Source: Tenrec ecaudatus | Lineage: Eukaryota; Chordata; Mammalia; Afrosoricida; Tenrecidae | Length of the DNA stretch: 64,000 nt | Assembly: GCF_050624435.1 (NCBI RefSeq) | Contig: NC_134536.1 | Coordinates: 8,002,758 to 8,066,757 of the forward strand | Direction: 5' to 3' | Shown: positions 21,851 through 33,010 of the stretch, piece by piece | Layout: every line of letters starts with the position of its first letter | Position numbering within the stretch: the stretch's first letter is position 1 | Position numbers and translations under genes: made by a program | The notes under the pieces: generated by a model | What the model was told of the DNA's origin: nothing | Seen by the model: the letters and a program-made list of their open reading frames with translations, nothing else | Database searches by the model: none

Positions 21851-24800
21851 CTGGTTTGAAGGTTTAAAGAAGCAAAAAGAATTAGGTTAGCATTTTGAGT
21901 AAGGCTCAATAACAGTAGCTCATTTAACAAGGGAGAGAAAGATAACACCAAGATTTGCTCCTTCCAAACTTTACAGCCAACATTGTTTAGAAACTGATCT
22001 TCATGATGAAATAGGTAAGAAAACAGGAACTGCAGAGATATGAAGAACAGATTGCATTTTAAAGTATCAGATGGAAAAGATGTTAACATATGAATGAGCA
22101 AGTACAATGGTTGACACTGTGGACTACAAAATCAACGACCCTGGGTAAGAAATGTAGTCTGTCAACATGAGCATGTTTATTTATGTATACATGGTAATAA
22201 CCCACCCTGCCTTTATGGGTAAGGAGACCAGCTAGTGCAGTGGGTAAGCACTCAACGACTAGCCCAGAGACTGACGGAGTCAAGCCAGCAGCCACCAGTG
22301 GCTCTGAGGAAGGAAAGGCGTAGGGATCGCAGCCTCGGAGACCCGACTGGGCCCTTCCTTCTACGCTGGCCGCTTCTGGCCGGCTCACCACCACACTTCT
22401 TTTCTGGAACGCGGTGAGACCAAAGGAGGTAATGTGTATCAGAGCATCTACCCAAGGGCCTGCCCTTTTGTTGTTGTTTTTAGTTACTTGACAATATTTT
22501 TTATGAAAGTCCTTGAAATTCTGTGTGTATTTCACTTATTTTTATGTTCGCAGCATTTTATTAAGAGCTAATCCAGACATCATACCATTCCGTGGTTCAA
22601 TCACATCGAGCGTGTGTACAGTTGCTACCACAATCAGTTACAAAATATTTTCTTCCTTCTTGTCCTCCTTGATGTCAGCTCCCCATTATCCACCCACCTC
22701 CTGGCCTTATTTCCTACAAACCCTTATTCGAGTTATTGTCTCTACAGGTTCATCCATCTGGATTTCATACACCGAAAAACAAAGAAATACATGAGAGTCA
22801 AGAAGGCTACCAACAGTAAAACAAATACAACCGAGGTCAAGCCCAGTATGAAAAAAGAAAACCAAATAGAAAAAAATTAAAAAGCAGGTAAGTACAAAGT
22901 ATCTAAAGGGAGATCAGATGACAAGGTTTTAACCCTTTAAATCCAATTATATTTTATTCTGCCACAGTTGTCTCTACAAATCTGTCTGATTAACAAGTTA
23001 TTCCCATCCCTCAATTACGGTTAGAGGGAAATCACTGGAGGCTTACTTCCTGTGTAGATTCTGCAAATGGATTTTGGGCTTCTAATTCATGCATAGCCTT
23101 CTGCACATCAGAATCTCACAACTTCAGCTCTCAGTACTATCCCTTCTTCTGATTTGGATTATATAATTTATAATCCTTGGGTCACAGGTGTTCTGTGTGG
23201 GCTTAGTCAGCGTCTCACTTAGATAGCTGCTTGTCTGACACAAGTCTTTAAGGGCCTACACATGATTCTTTCTGATAGCCAGGCCCCATCTAGTCTCTTC
23301 ACCACACTCTGCTATGGCACTTATATCTTCCGTGTTCCCTTCATGAAGGTGACTATCGAGCAGGGCCACGTTGTGAGAACTAATTGCTGTTAGATTGGAG
23401 GATTAAATATGAGACCAAAATTCACTCCCAAATCTATGTTTTCTATCCGCCTTAGAGATCTTAGTTCATTGTATGGTAGGGGATCTTCTAGATCATCTCC
23501 TTGGACCATAGTGACCTTCTATTTATAGTGGTATTGCTTTAGCCCATGGTGATCATTTTAAAACACTATTAAGAAAAGGAGATTGAACAAGTGTAGGCTA
23601 ACTTCAAATCACAATACATGAATTATTGACTTGCAGAGAATAAATCCTACGTGACTGGACACTATTTACTCAACCAATGGGAATTGGTGGTCAGGCAGAA
23701 CGTAGGATCATATGCACTGACAATGTCAGACACAGTCTGCCAGAATATTACATGCTTTAATACGGCAAACAGAGCATTGAAGTAATACGTAAATGCTACC
23801 CTGCCCGTGCTATTAGTGTTATTATGTAAGTAAAACAAACTTACCGAGTCTGAGGCTGCCTCCCAAGGGGTGGGCTGGTAGACCATGAAATTGATTCCTG
23901 CCCGCAAGCACCGCTCTGCTAGTATTTTCCCTATACTCTCACAGGCCACCACATTGGTGGTCCGATACAGGTGCTTTTTAATAGCCCATTCACGAGTGGA
24001 CGCCGAAACCACAATCTTGCCATTTCGATGCTCAACAAATGCTTCGACATGATGCTGAGTCCTTATAACTTGCAATCTAAACAAAGAGAATAAGATAATC
24101 TACTCTAAATTAATAATTACAAGTAAATAATGCTTATATATTGCAAGAATGCAATGTCTAGATTTACTTCAAAATACACAACCTGGTTCTTACTTTTTCT
24201 GCCTCTTAGAGGATGTGCCCCCAAACAGTAAGCCAACCATTTCTACTCTAACCTAAAATATCAAGGAGAAATTTGCTATTTCTGAAAAACTGGGTTTAAT
24301 TTTTTTTTTAATGAAGAGATTCGAGGATCTCCCAGAGGCTTAATCTGACTACATCCTCTGCAGTTGGAGTCTGGGCTCCCGCTGCTTTCCGTAGCCTTGT
24401 ACAAATTGGGTGGTCTCAATTTAAGCTCTAATACTTTTCCCTTTCCACATTTGGGTTGTGTTGTCATCTTTCGTCACACAGGCTGGCGTGCTGCTTGCTT
24501 TTGGACTTGACTCCTGGCTGTCTGAATACAAGCCTTGAAGACCCGAGACACGGTTCCCAATGGATATGCCAGCAACGACACAGTTAAAGAGGAATGGCGT
24601 GGCATTTGTTGTCAAAAAGTTTATTTCAGGATCTAGCTCGAAGTCCAGTGCTGTATGTAATAGGAGAATATCTACTGGTCTTCAAGGAGATTCAATTAAT
24701 ACAACTACTAGTCAAATGTATGCACTAGCCACAAAAGCTGGTGTTGGAAGAAATTGAAGAATTCTGTCATCTTCAGTCTGAAATCGATCAAGCATGCAAT

Positions 24801-27800
24801 CAAGATGCACTGGTAATTATTGGTGACTGGCATGCGAAAGCTGGAAACAAAGAGAAAGGACCCAAACAAACCAAGCACAGCCATCTAGCCCAGGCGGACT
24901 CACAGCAGTCAATGCCGTCTCACAGCGCCCACAGGGGTTCCTCGTTGGGCTGTGAGCCACAAATCTGTAGTTCTAAACCACCAGCCATTCTGAGGGAGAG
25001 ACAGGGCTTTCTATTCCCATAAACAGTTAAGAGCCTCGGAAACTCACAGGAGCAGTTCTATTCTGTCCTATAGAGTTGCCATGAGAAAGGAAGGGTAGTT
25101 GGACAATATGGTCTTGGTGACAGAAATGAAGTTTGAGATCACGATAGAATTTTGCAAGAACAACGACTTGTTGATCTTGCAAATGCCTTTTTTCAGCAAT
25201 ATAAAAGGTGACTAAACACATGGACTTCTTCAGAAATGGAATACACAGAAATCAATCTGACCACATCTAAGGGAAGAAATGACAGAGAAGCTCAGTATCA
25301 GAACTAGAACCAGGCCAGGGACTGAGTGTGGAACAGACCATCAATTGCTTATATGTAAATTCAGGTTAAAGTTGAAGAAAATTAAAACAAGTCCACAAGA
25401 GCCAAAATACAACTTTGAGATATCCCACCTGGATTTTGAGAATATCTCATGAACAGGTTTTTAAAAAACAAAATCATTTCATTGGAGGCTCTTACATCTC
25501 CATATACCACTTATATCAAACGCATTTGTATATATGTTGGCATCATTTCAAAACATTTTCTTTCTGCTTGAGCCCTTGGTATCAGCTCTTCTTTTTACCT
25601 TCCTCCCTCACCCTCCCACCATTGTGAACCCCTGATAAATTATAAATTAATATTTTCATATCTAACCTTATCCGCTGTCTCCCTTCCCCCATGTATTTCT
25701 GTTGTTCATCCCCCTAGGGGGGAGGGAAGCATACTTGATACACAGAACACTAATGACTGAGACTTGATGAGCTGTGACAGGACATCAAAAACATTCATGA
25801 AGCAAGCAAAGGGTCATTAAAAAGATAGAGAAGAGACCAAAGTGGCTATCGGAAGAAACTTTTAAACTTGCTTTTAATTGTAGAGTAGCTAAGGCATATG
25901 GAAGAAAGGATGAAGCAAAAAAGCTGAACAGAACATTTCAAAGGGCAGCTTGAGAAGACAAAGCAAAATAGTATAATGAAATGTGCAGAGACCCAGAGTT
26001 AGAAAACCAAAAAGGAAGCGCACGCTCAACGTATCTTAAACAGAAAAACACTCAAGGAAAAATTCAAGCCTGGAGTTGCAATATTGAAAGATTCCATGGG
26101 CCAAATATTGCCTACTAAAGAAGATAGACTACACAGAGTAACTGAACCAAAAGAAGTGGTCAACATCTAACCATTTCAAGATCAAGAACCAGTGGTACTG
26201 AAGCAAGAAGTCCAAGTTGCACCGACGACATTAACCAAAAACCAGACTCCAGGGATTGATGAAATACCAATTGAAATATTTCAACAAGCTGATGAAGCCC
26301 TGGAAACACTTCCTCTTCTATGCCAGGAAATGTGGAAGACAGCTTCTTAGCCAACTGACTGGAGGGTACTATTTTTATACCCATTCCAAAGAAAGGCGAC
26401 TAGACAGAAAGCTGAAATTATTGAACAATATCATTAATATTACACACTAGTAAAATTTTGCTGAAGATTATCCAACAATGCTTGCAGCAGTACATTGACA
26501 GGGAGCTGCCAGATGTTCATGCCAGATTCAGAAGAGTATGTGGAACAAAGGAAATCATTGCTGACGTCAGATGGATCTTGGCTTAAAGTAGAGAATACCA
26601 GAAAGGGGGTTACTTGTGTTTTTAAAGCCTATGCCAAGGCATTTGTGTGGATCAACACAAACTATGGATAACCTTAAGAATGGGAATTCCAGAACACTTG
26701 ATTGTGTTTATGCGGAACCCACAAATGGATGAACAGGAAATATTGCATGGTTTAAAATCAGGAAAGGAAAAAAAATCAGGAAAGGTGTGTGTCAGGACTG
26801 CATCTCATCATACTTATTTATTCACCTGTATGGTGAATAAATTATAAGAGGCAAGATTATATGAAGAAGCACGCATAATCAGGATTGGAGAAAGGCTTAT
26901 TAACAAGGCTCGATATGCAGATGACAAAACCTTGTTTGCTCAAAGTGAGGACTTGAAGCACCTGCTGATGATAATCAAGGATTGCAGCCTGCAGTATGGA
27001 GTACGACTCAATGTAAAGAAGACCAGACTCCTCACAACTGGACCAATAGGTAACATTGTGGGAAGTGGAGAAAAGGCTGAAGTTGTCTTGCTTGTATCCA
27101 CAACCAATGCTTGTGAAAGTAGCAGCGAAGGGATCAAACAGCATGTTGCATTGGGTGAATTTGCTGCACAAACCCTCTTCAGGGATGGGTGGTCTATGAG
27201 TTCCTAATAAAATGATTTAAAAAAAAAAGATAAAGTAGGGGGAAAAAAAGAAATTTAAGTAAATATGGATGGATTGTGATAAGAATTGTATGAGCCCCAC
27301 TAAAATGTTTTTTAAAAAAGTAGGGGTTTTAAGGACTAAGGTGTGCCTTACCTTTGCCATAGTATTTTCAGCAGTCCCATATGCACGTGACAGCTGGACA
27401 CTGACCAAGGAAGACCAAAGAAGAATCCATGCGTTTGAACTGTGGTGCTGGTGACGATATGGGCAGTACCATGGACCGCCAAAAGGACAGCCAAGTGTAT
27501 CTTGGAAAACGGACAGCCAGAGTGCTCCGTAGAGGCAAAGATGGAGAGACTTTGTACTTTGGAAACGATGTCAGGAGCGAACAGTCCTTCTTGGAACAGT
27601 AGAGGAGCAGCAAAAAAGAGGAGTCTCAAATCGAGATGGAGGGACACAGTGGCTACAAGGATGGCCTCAAGCAAAGAACAAATGTGAGGACGGCACAGGA
27701 TGGGGCAGTGCTTTGTTCTGTGGTGCACAGGGTCTCTATGGATTGGAACAGACTCGGTGGCACCTAAAAACAACTACAACATATATTAATATTTGTAATA

Positions 27801-30800
27801 TGCCAGGCACTGTCCTAATTTTAAGTACAAATCATGTTTCAAATCTGTTATCTTCTTTTAGATGTAAAAACCGGCATAGAAAGGTTAAATAAGAATTTGA
27901 ACAAGGTTAAAATTATTAAATAACAGACCCATGATTTAGGTCCTAGGGTCTGATTTTAGGCCTAATTCTCCTAAGCACCATGAGTGACTTGCAAGAGGTT
28001 ATTTTAATTGAAAACAAGGTAATGGAGGATGTAGAACAGTGTGCAGTGTCTCTATTTTCCTAAGCACAAACTTCTGAACTCTCTCAAAGGAGACACAAGA
28101 AATGTTTGGGTTTTATACCATGTGTAATGGCAAACATGAAAAACAAAAGCAGGAAGACCCATTATCTCTAAGATAATTTCCTCCTATAATATTGCACAAT
28201 TGCACATGGATAGTATTCTGATAGGGCACACAGAGGGAAGAAAATTGAGAAAAAGGTCTCTAGTTAGTTCAATGATTCAACAGGTTGGATATTTTAAAGA
28301 ACTTTTAGATTGGAGATGTCCATGAGTTCCAATGTGAACTTCCCTAGACTCTTTAACTCCTCCCTGTGTAATCTATGTATCCACACAACTGTGACACTTG
28401 ATTACCATCATACCATCTTCCACTGTTGGGGACAGGGATGACATCTTTGTTATCTCCTGGTGACATAGATCTCCACCATGAATTGAATGAATACATGACA
28501 TAAATATGTGTAACTTGTTCTTATAGCTTTACACAGGTATCCCCCACTTTCAAAGGTTTACACCACTTCACGCAAGTACTTGTTTTCACTAACCTAATCT
28601 GAAGAGAATTTTCATTTTTAGGAAAAAAGGCAAAGTTAGGAGTCCAAGTTTGTGTTGAAGCAAGTTATTAATGATTGGGCAGTGTGCACCCCCACAGCAA
28701 GAGTGGTATCACCAACCTCTATCCCCAGAATCCACACTCAGCACATCACCTTCAAGCCAAGTTCAACCTTTGAACTGTGTCTGTGCACACTGTTAGTGGT
28801 TTATTTGTTTGTTTTTGGTTGTTTAGGTTTTATATGTTATTTAGTATGATCTGGCTGGGCCTGGCAATGCTAAAAATTATTTTTTTATATATAAAGGTAT
28901 AGTAATTGCTTCTTTACACCATTCTGGCTTCTATAAGGTTTTGTGTGCACACTGTACTTTTGGATAGCAGAAGAAACCTGTGTAGACATGAAGGGAAATT
29001 CTATCTGTAATGAATGAATCCTTCCCAAGCAGATGGGCAGTTGATAAAGCACCTACGGGTGGCTGCTAAGTGGTGATCATTTAGTGCCCTGGTTCTGAGG
29101 TCAGACAGACAAGTTTAGATCTCAGTTCATTTTCAGGCAGTTACTTTAGCCTTCCTAAGATTCCATCCCCCTGCCCATATAAAATGGAAAAAGTAATTGT
29201 ACTGCCTCATAAAGCAGTTTTAAGGATGAGAAAGTGCTTACGAAGAAACGTGTACAGTTGCTGGCAGTTAGAAAATGTTCAATGAAGAACCATCCTTATA
29301 ACAAAACAGCTCAGGCCTGGACAAGGAGATTCCAGACTGGTTTTCCTGGTTGTACAACGGGTGACACTTGGTTACTAACCAGAAGGTTGGCACTCCTTGG
29401 GAGAAAGATGTGGCCGTGTACTTCTGCATAGTTACAGCCTTGGAAACCCTGAGGAACCACTGTTCTGCTCTGTCCTCTCGAGTTGCTAGGAGTGGGCATC
29501 ATTTGGGCTGGGGTGTGACACTATGCCCTGTAACAATAACAGGCAGCTCACCCTCCCGCCCGGTCAGGAATGGGTGCCCTGTAACAGTAACAGGCAGGTC
29601 ACCCCCCAGTCAGAAATGGAAAATTTTTAAATTGCAGCCTGAAACGGGGGCAGCCCAGCCCAGGATGTTTACACTCCAAGAAGTAGCCTAGCCTACCTAC
29701 AGTATCGTTTGGCAGACCACTGGGGACAAACTGACCTTAAATGTAGAACTTACTTTGTTAGACTTAAAAACTGTGTTGTTTCACTTTTCTGAGAATGCTC
29801 TGACAGTTTCACACAAGAACTTGCCTTCTCCCTCCCCTTGCTTGGCAAGACGCCCCACAAGGATGCATAATAACTTCCCTTTGAAGCTGTTCGGGGCTCT
29901 CGCCTTACAGACTGAGCCTGCCTCAGTTGCTGGTGAGGGCCCAGATTCGAATCTGTCTGAATAAAGCTTTACTGTTTCCATCTCTGTTTCAGTGAGTGGT
30001 CTGGGTGAGGGTCTCACTCGTGAACATGGGGCTTCTGCTCTGTTTGGAAAACTAGTCTTTTTGCTTCTACTCTTGCCCCCTGAAAGTTGTATTATTCCCT
30101 AACAGCCTGGACGATCTTTAGAAATCACATCTTTTAGACTCATAACTCAAAACCTTCGATGGCTTCCCAGGGTCGAGAAAACTGTGACGTCCTCACCTTG
30201 ATTTACAAAGCTACATCTGTCCTCTACCTACCCCACCATTCTCATCACCCCACTCAGCCCTTTGCCCACTCAGCACCAGGTGCATAAGCCCTCAGCTATC
30301 TCCTCTGCTAGGAATGAGCTTACTGGCATTTTCTGTAGGGTTTAGTTCCTTCAGTCTTTCAGGTCTGTTTTTAAGGTGTCGCCCCCTCAGAGCAGACTCA
30401 GTAGACACCCAGCCCCTCCCCTCTACGCTGACATCCTCTCGGTGAGAAGCATTTACTGTTTCCCCCCATGTCACCCAGCCTCCTGCCCTCCGTCTTCCTA
30501 GCACCGGTAATAGCTAGCACGGTCAGGGTTTGTTGAGTGAATGGATGACAGTTTGGAGGCTACCACGCCTAAGTCCACCTCATTACCTGTGCCAGAATTC
30601 CCGAGAGGGCCACACTGTTCCCCAACCTCGTTCCTTCCTCGCAACTGCCAAGAGCTCCAGGTTCCGGGGATTCCGGTTTGTGAACTCGGGGGCAACAGCT
30701 TCGTTATCCACAGGGTCCACTTCAGGATTCCTCGCTGGCTGGGAACTGGCTGAGAGGGCCGCACACCCAGGCTCTAGGAGACGGAAACCATCACACTTAT

Positions 30801-31084
30801 CTAAAAGATGACTACCACAGAGTAGATTGATGATCCGACCTGTGTCATGTTCCCACATTCCTCCAGACCAGCAAGAACCACGAAGTGTATGTTTGAGCAA
30901 ATGGTCCCTAATTGTTTAACCCCCTACAATGACTTTCCGCGGGTAGATGTTGAGTAAAATATGCAACTTGCACATTTACATTTATCGGGGAGGTTCTGGG
31001 TAAGGCATCTGAGAAAGAGCGGAATTAGTTACCGGGGTTCCTGCAAACAGACAACAACGCCCAGAACCGCGGCCGGAGCGCCAT
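21779..31084 (-). CDS. MRPL18: MRPL18, mitochondrial large ribosomal subunit protein uL18m, complete
   Basis: Four coding exons: 31084-31033, 30773-30587, 24076-23845 and 21850-21779. They join in phase to 180 codons plus stop, the length of the human protein. The product sits in the central protuberance region of the mitoribosome, and the family is also linked to 5S rRNA import. Recognisable pieces are the basic mitochondrial leader [36 protein letters not shown] in exon 2 and the uL18 core [20 protein letters not shown] in exon 3. The C-terminus is RRIFQ, where human has RIYE. The start is the first ATG after a CpG-rich leader. It lies head-to-head with TCP1. Intron 2 (6.5 kb) carries an RTE LINE and a solo LTR. 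Confidence 0.97.
22225..22335 (+). repeat. AfroSINE, head part
   Basis: CTAGTGCAGTGGGTAAGCAC, then CAGCCACCAGTGGCTCTGAG: a diverged tRNA-like head in MRPL18 intron 3. Confidence 0.6.
22555..23520 (-). repeat. Older interspersed repeat, distant relative of family T
   Basis: Read on the minus strand, it ends GCTCTTAATAAAATGCTGCG and carries GGGGAGCTGACATCAAGGAG, like the family T 3' region (GAGCTGATGCCAAGGG ... AATAAAATGATTT). The 23200-23400 part mirrors family T blocks (GCTGCTTGTCTGACACAAGT, TAGCCAGGCCCCATC). It fills most of MRPL18 intron 3. Confidence 0.6.
23845..24076 (-). CDS. MRPL18: MRPL18 exon 3
   Basis: Encodes residues 80-157, the core of the uL18 fold: [18 protein letters not shown], then [16 protein letters not shown]. 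Acceptor TTTAG, donor GTAAGT, phase 0 out. Confidence 0.97.
24905..25090 (+). repeat. AfroSINE nested in RTE
   Basis: Forward copy with TCTAAACCACCAGCCATTCT and GCAGTTCTATTCTGTCCTAT. It interrupts the endonuclease-coding region of the RTE. Confidence 0.7.
25455..25735 (-). mobile_element. Family T fragment nested in RTE
   Basis: Reverse copy, 3' end AAATCATTTCATTGGAGGCT on plus, truncated in the GTTGTTCATCCCCCTAGGGG block. Confidence 0.8.
27188..27325 (+). mobile_element. Family T 3' ends nested in RTE
   Basis: Two partial termini, ATGAGTTCCTAATAAAATGA and GATAAGAATTGTATGAGCCC...AAAATG, placed between the two C-terminal RTE coding segments. Confidence 0.65.
27790..29345. other. MRPL18 intron 2, no gene recognised
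   Basis: AT-rich sequence. The stretch 28535-28600 (CAGGTATCCCCCACTTTC...) resembles an ancient DNA-transposon end but I cannot place it. Confidence 0.45.
29350..29508 (+). repeat. AfroSINE cut by a solo LTR
   Basis: Forward copy (CTTGGTTACTAACCAGAAGG to GTCCTCTCGAGTTGCTAGGA). It stops a few bases before the LTR duplication, so the LTR landed at its 3' edge. Confidence 0.75.
29514..30026 (+). mobile_element. Solo LTR of an endogenous retrovirus, 513 bp
   Basis: Begins TGTGACAC and ends GTGAACA (TG...CA rule), and is flanked on both sides by TGGGG (29509-29513 and 30027-30031), a perfect 5-bp target duplication. Near its 3' part lies GAATAAAGCTTTACTG, the usual poly(A) signal of an R region. 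The layout suggests a class I (gammaretrovirus-like) LTR. There is no internal viral sequence, so it probably formed by LTR-LTR recombination. Antisense in MRPL18 intron 2. Confidence 0.85.
30032..30585. other. MRPL18 intron 2 between the LTR and exon 2
   Basis: No repeat or RNA gene that I can support. Confidence 0.5.
30587..30773 (-). CDS. MRPL18: MRPL18 exon 2
   Basis: Encodes residues 18-79, including [18 protein letters not shown]. The acceptor CTCCTAG gives [11 protein letters not shown] at the junction, the same length as human RNPGCRFAALS. Donor GTAATG. Confidence 0.95.
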
Positions 31085-31260
31085 CGTTGAAGCGTCGGAA
31101 AAGCGGCTTCCTTTGCGCCTCCCGGGGGGTCCCAGCGGCCCGCCGGCGCCGCTACAGCGATCCTAGGAGAGGCTGAGCGCCGCGGAGGTCACGCCGTTCC
31201 CACCTCCAGTCACTTTCACCGGAACTAATAGTCCTGCAGCCGAATGGCCGAGCGAGCCAT
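31020..31260 (-). promoter_or_regulatory. MRPL18: MRPL18 CpG-rich promoter and leader
   Basis: CpG-dense stretch running from exon 1 upstream. ACCGGAA on plus near 31220 (TTCCGGT on minus) is an ETS-type site typical of TATA-less housekeeping promoters. Confidence 0.6.
31033..31084 (-). CDS. MRPL18: MRPL18 exon 1 (coding part)
   Basis: Encodes residues 1-17 plus one base: an Arg-rich, acidic-residue-free mitochondrial targeting leader. Context ACGATGG, donor GTAACT. Confidence 0.93.
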
Positions 31261-32317
31261 CCATCAGACCCGTTCCTCCAATCACTCCTTACGTTTAGAC
31301 GCACGCAGGCCTGGAACGGACCAATTATGTTGCAGCAACGCTATACGGGGGTGGAACTTTACCTGAGGGGTTGAGTCCGCCGCTAACCTTTCAGCTTCGT
31401 GGGCGGCTTGAAGTGCTTGCTTGTCTGGGGCGGCTACTCTTAGAGGTGCCCTATCTTCAAGGTCTCCGTTCAAGACCCTCTAGTCACAAAGCCTTGGGCT
31501 ACTCTTGGTGGGGGTCCGCACACATCCTGATGATTCAGTTTATAAAACTGATTTTAAATCCTCAGGCTCAAGGGCTGAGGATGCCAGGTTCTTACATGTT
31601 ATTTGGTGCCATCGCGTCGGCTCCGAGCCATAGCACAACAGAAAAATCACTGCCTGGCCCTGCGCCATCTTCATAATTATTGCTATGCGTGAACCCACTG
31701 TTGCAGCCACGTTGTCAATCACTTATAAAACCCTCGAATAAAAGTCCAAAGAAGTCAGCCTTGGGGAATAAAACAGCCATCTGGAGCTGGCTGGCGGCTC
31801 CTCTTGTGGGCGAAATAAAAAGCAGTGGCAGTTGGCACGTTTGTTAGATAAAACGAGCTGTCAAAGGAGCTTTCGTACGTCCTCTCAAGTAAAACACCTC
31901 TGACCTCACAAATGGACCGTGCCTGCCATTACAAGATACAGAAACTTTATATGGCCATTTAGGAAGGGCAGAACGCCTAGTTTCCTGCATATATATATGC
32001 ATTATATATAATGATTAAACTCTTCCTCTTCATTCGGTGTGGGGAATTGATTTTTTGCGTTGCACCTAGCATGACCCCCACATTCGGTTAAGGATCCCCA
32101 AAAGGCACTGGAAGGAAATCGGGCATGGCAAGATAAATCTTTCAGAATGAGTGGCTGTCTTCCTCGAAATAGTGTCTCCCACAGAGCCCAGAAAAGCATC
32201 GGTGGGGACCCGGCCCATACGCGAGCGCTCCAGCCGATTACCAGGCGCTCCCTGAGCATCTTCGCGATTGGACAAAGACGCGGAAATGGTTTAAAGCTAA
32301 AACGTGTGGTATGCTCA
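31261..32317. other. Spacer between the divergent MRPL18 and TCP1 starts
   Basis: Lower CpG content than the two flanking islands. TATATATATG-type simple sequence near 31990. No gene recognised. Confidence 0.5.
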
Positions 32318-32425
32318 GATCCAGGGCTTCCTAGTTCCATAAAGTAGAATCCCATACCGGCAGCTCCACCCTGTCCTCTGGGGTCGCTGTGCGTAGGAAC
32401 GACCCCAGGGCAGTGAGTTTTGTTG
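32318..32425 (+). repeat. AfroSINE remnant upstream of TCP1
   Basis: GATCCAGGGCTTCCTAGTTC head edge, then CAGCTCCACCCTGTCCTCTG and GGGTCGCTGTGCGTAGGAAC tail, with an internal deletion. Confidence 0.75.
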
Positions 32426-32449
32426 GAGTTTTGGCTGAGAATCCCAGGC

Positions 32450-32946
32450 AGGTTTAAAGGAGGACCTGCGCGTCACCACACCCCTCACCAGCCTCAAACC
32501 GCGCCCCAGACCCCGCCCCGCGGACCCCTTTTTCTAGAAGTCACTAGAATGTCTCAACTCGCATGCGCATCGTGTCCGGAAAGGAGGGGGGCGATCGCTC
32601 GCCCACGCAGCTCCTGTTTCCAGGAGCCCTTGCCTCTGACTTCCGCTCTCCGCGCCCTTCTCATCCGCACTCTAATTGGGCAAATGTACTGGCACGCCTC
32701 TGAGCCCACCCTCGTCCGGTTCGTCACTTCCGGCGTCTTCAGGCTGCTCTTCTCCCACCCTGCCCCGCGGTCGTCGGGCTCGGGGAGGGGTCAGCGAGGC
32801 CGGCGGTGTTACCCAGCAGCCCCCGCGACTCCGCTCGGCCCGCTCCACGCCGTCGCCGCCTTTGCCGCCTTTGCCGTCGCCGCGGCCTTGTGTAGGGAGG
32901 GTCGCCCGCGGTGTGAGCGGGGTTTATCGTGTCGCTCGCCGCGAAG
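32450..32946 (+). promoter_or_regulatory. TCP1: TCP1 CpG-island promoter
   Basis: Very CpG-rich. It contains GACTTCCGCTC (about 32640) and CACTTCCGGCG (about 32727), ETS-type sites, and GAAGATGGAGGG at the start codon, a YY1-like AAGATGG motif overlapping the initiator ATG. No TATA box. The island extends into intron 1, to about 33320. Confidence 0.7.
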
Positions 32947-33010
32947 ATGGAGGGGCCTTTGTCTGTGTTCGGGGACCGCAGCACCGGGGAGGCGATCCGC
33001 TCCCAGAACG
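32947..33010 (+). CDS. TCP1: TCP1 exon 1 (coding part)
   Basis: [20 protein letters not shown]: the N-terminal strand of the equatorial domain. Donor GTAAGG, phase 1 out. Confidence 0.97.

Larger units (their letters stand above)
24540..27780 (+). mobile_element. RTE/BovB-type LINE, near full length but broken
   Basis: Inserted antisense in MRPL18 intron 2. In order: an apurinic endonuclease remnant with [10 protein letters not shown] (about 24590) and [14 protein letters not shown] (about 24805); a linker matched by other copies (25740-26150); reverse-transcriptase pieces (26220-27130, ending in [20 protein letters not shown] and [18 protein letters not shown]); a C-terminal [18 protein letters not shown] segment (27395); then the 3' end GGAACAGACTCGGTGGCACC with an ACAACTACAAC tail. 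Many stops and frameshifts. Interrupted by an AfroSINE, a family T copy and a family T 3' end. Confidence 0.85.
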
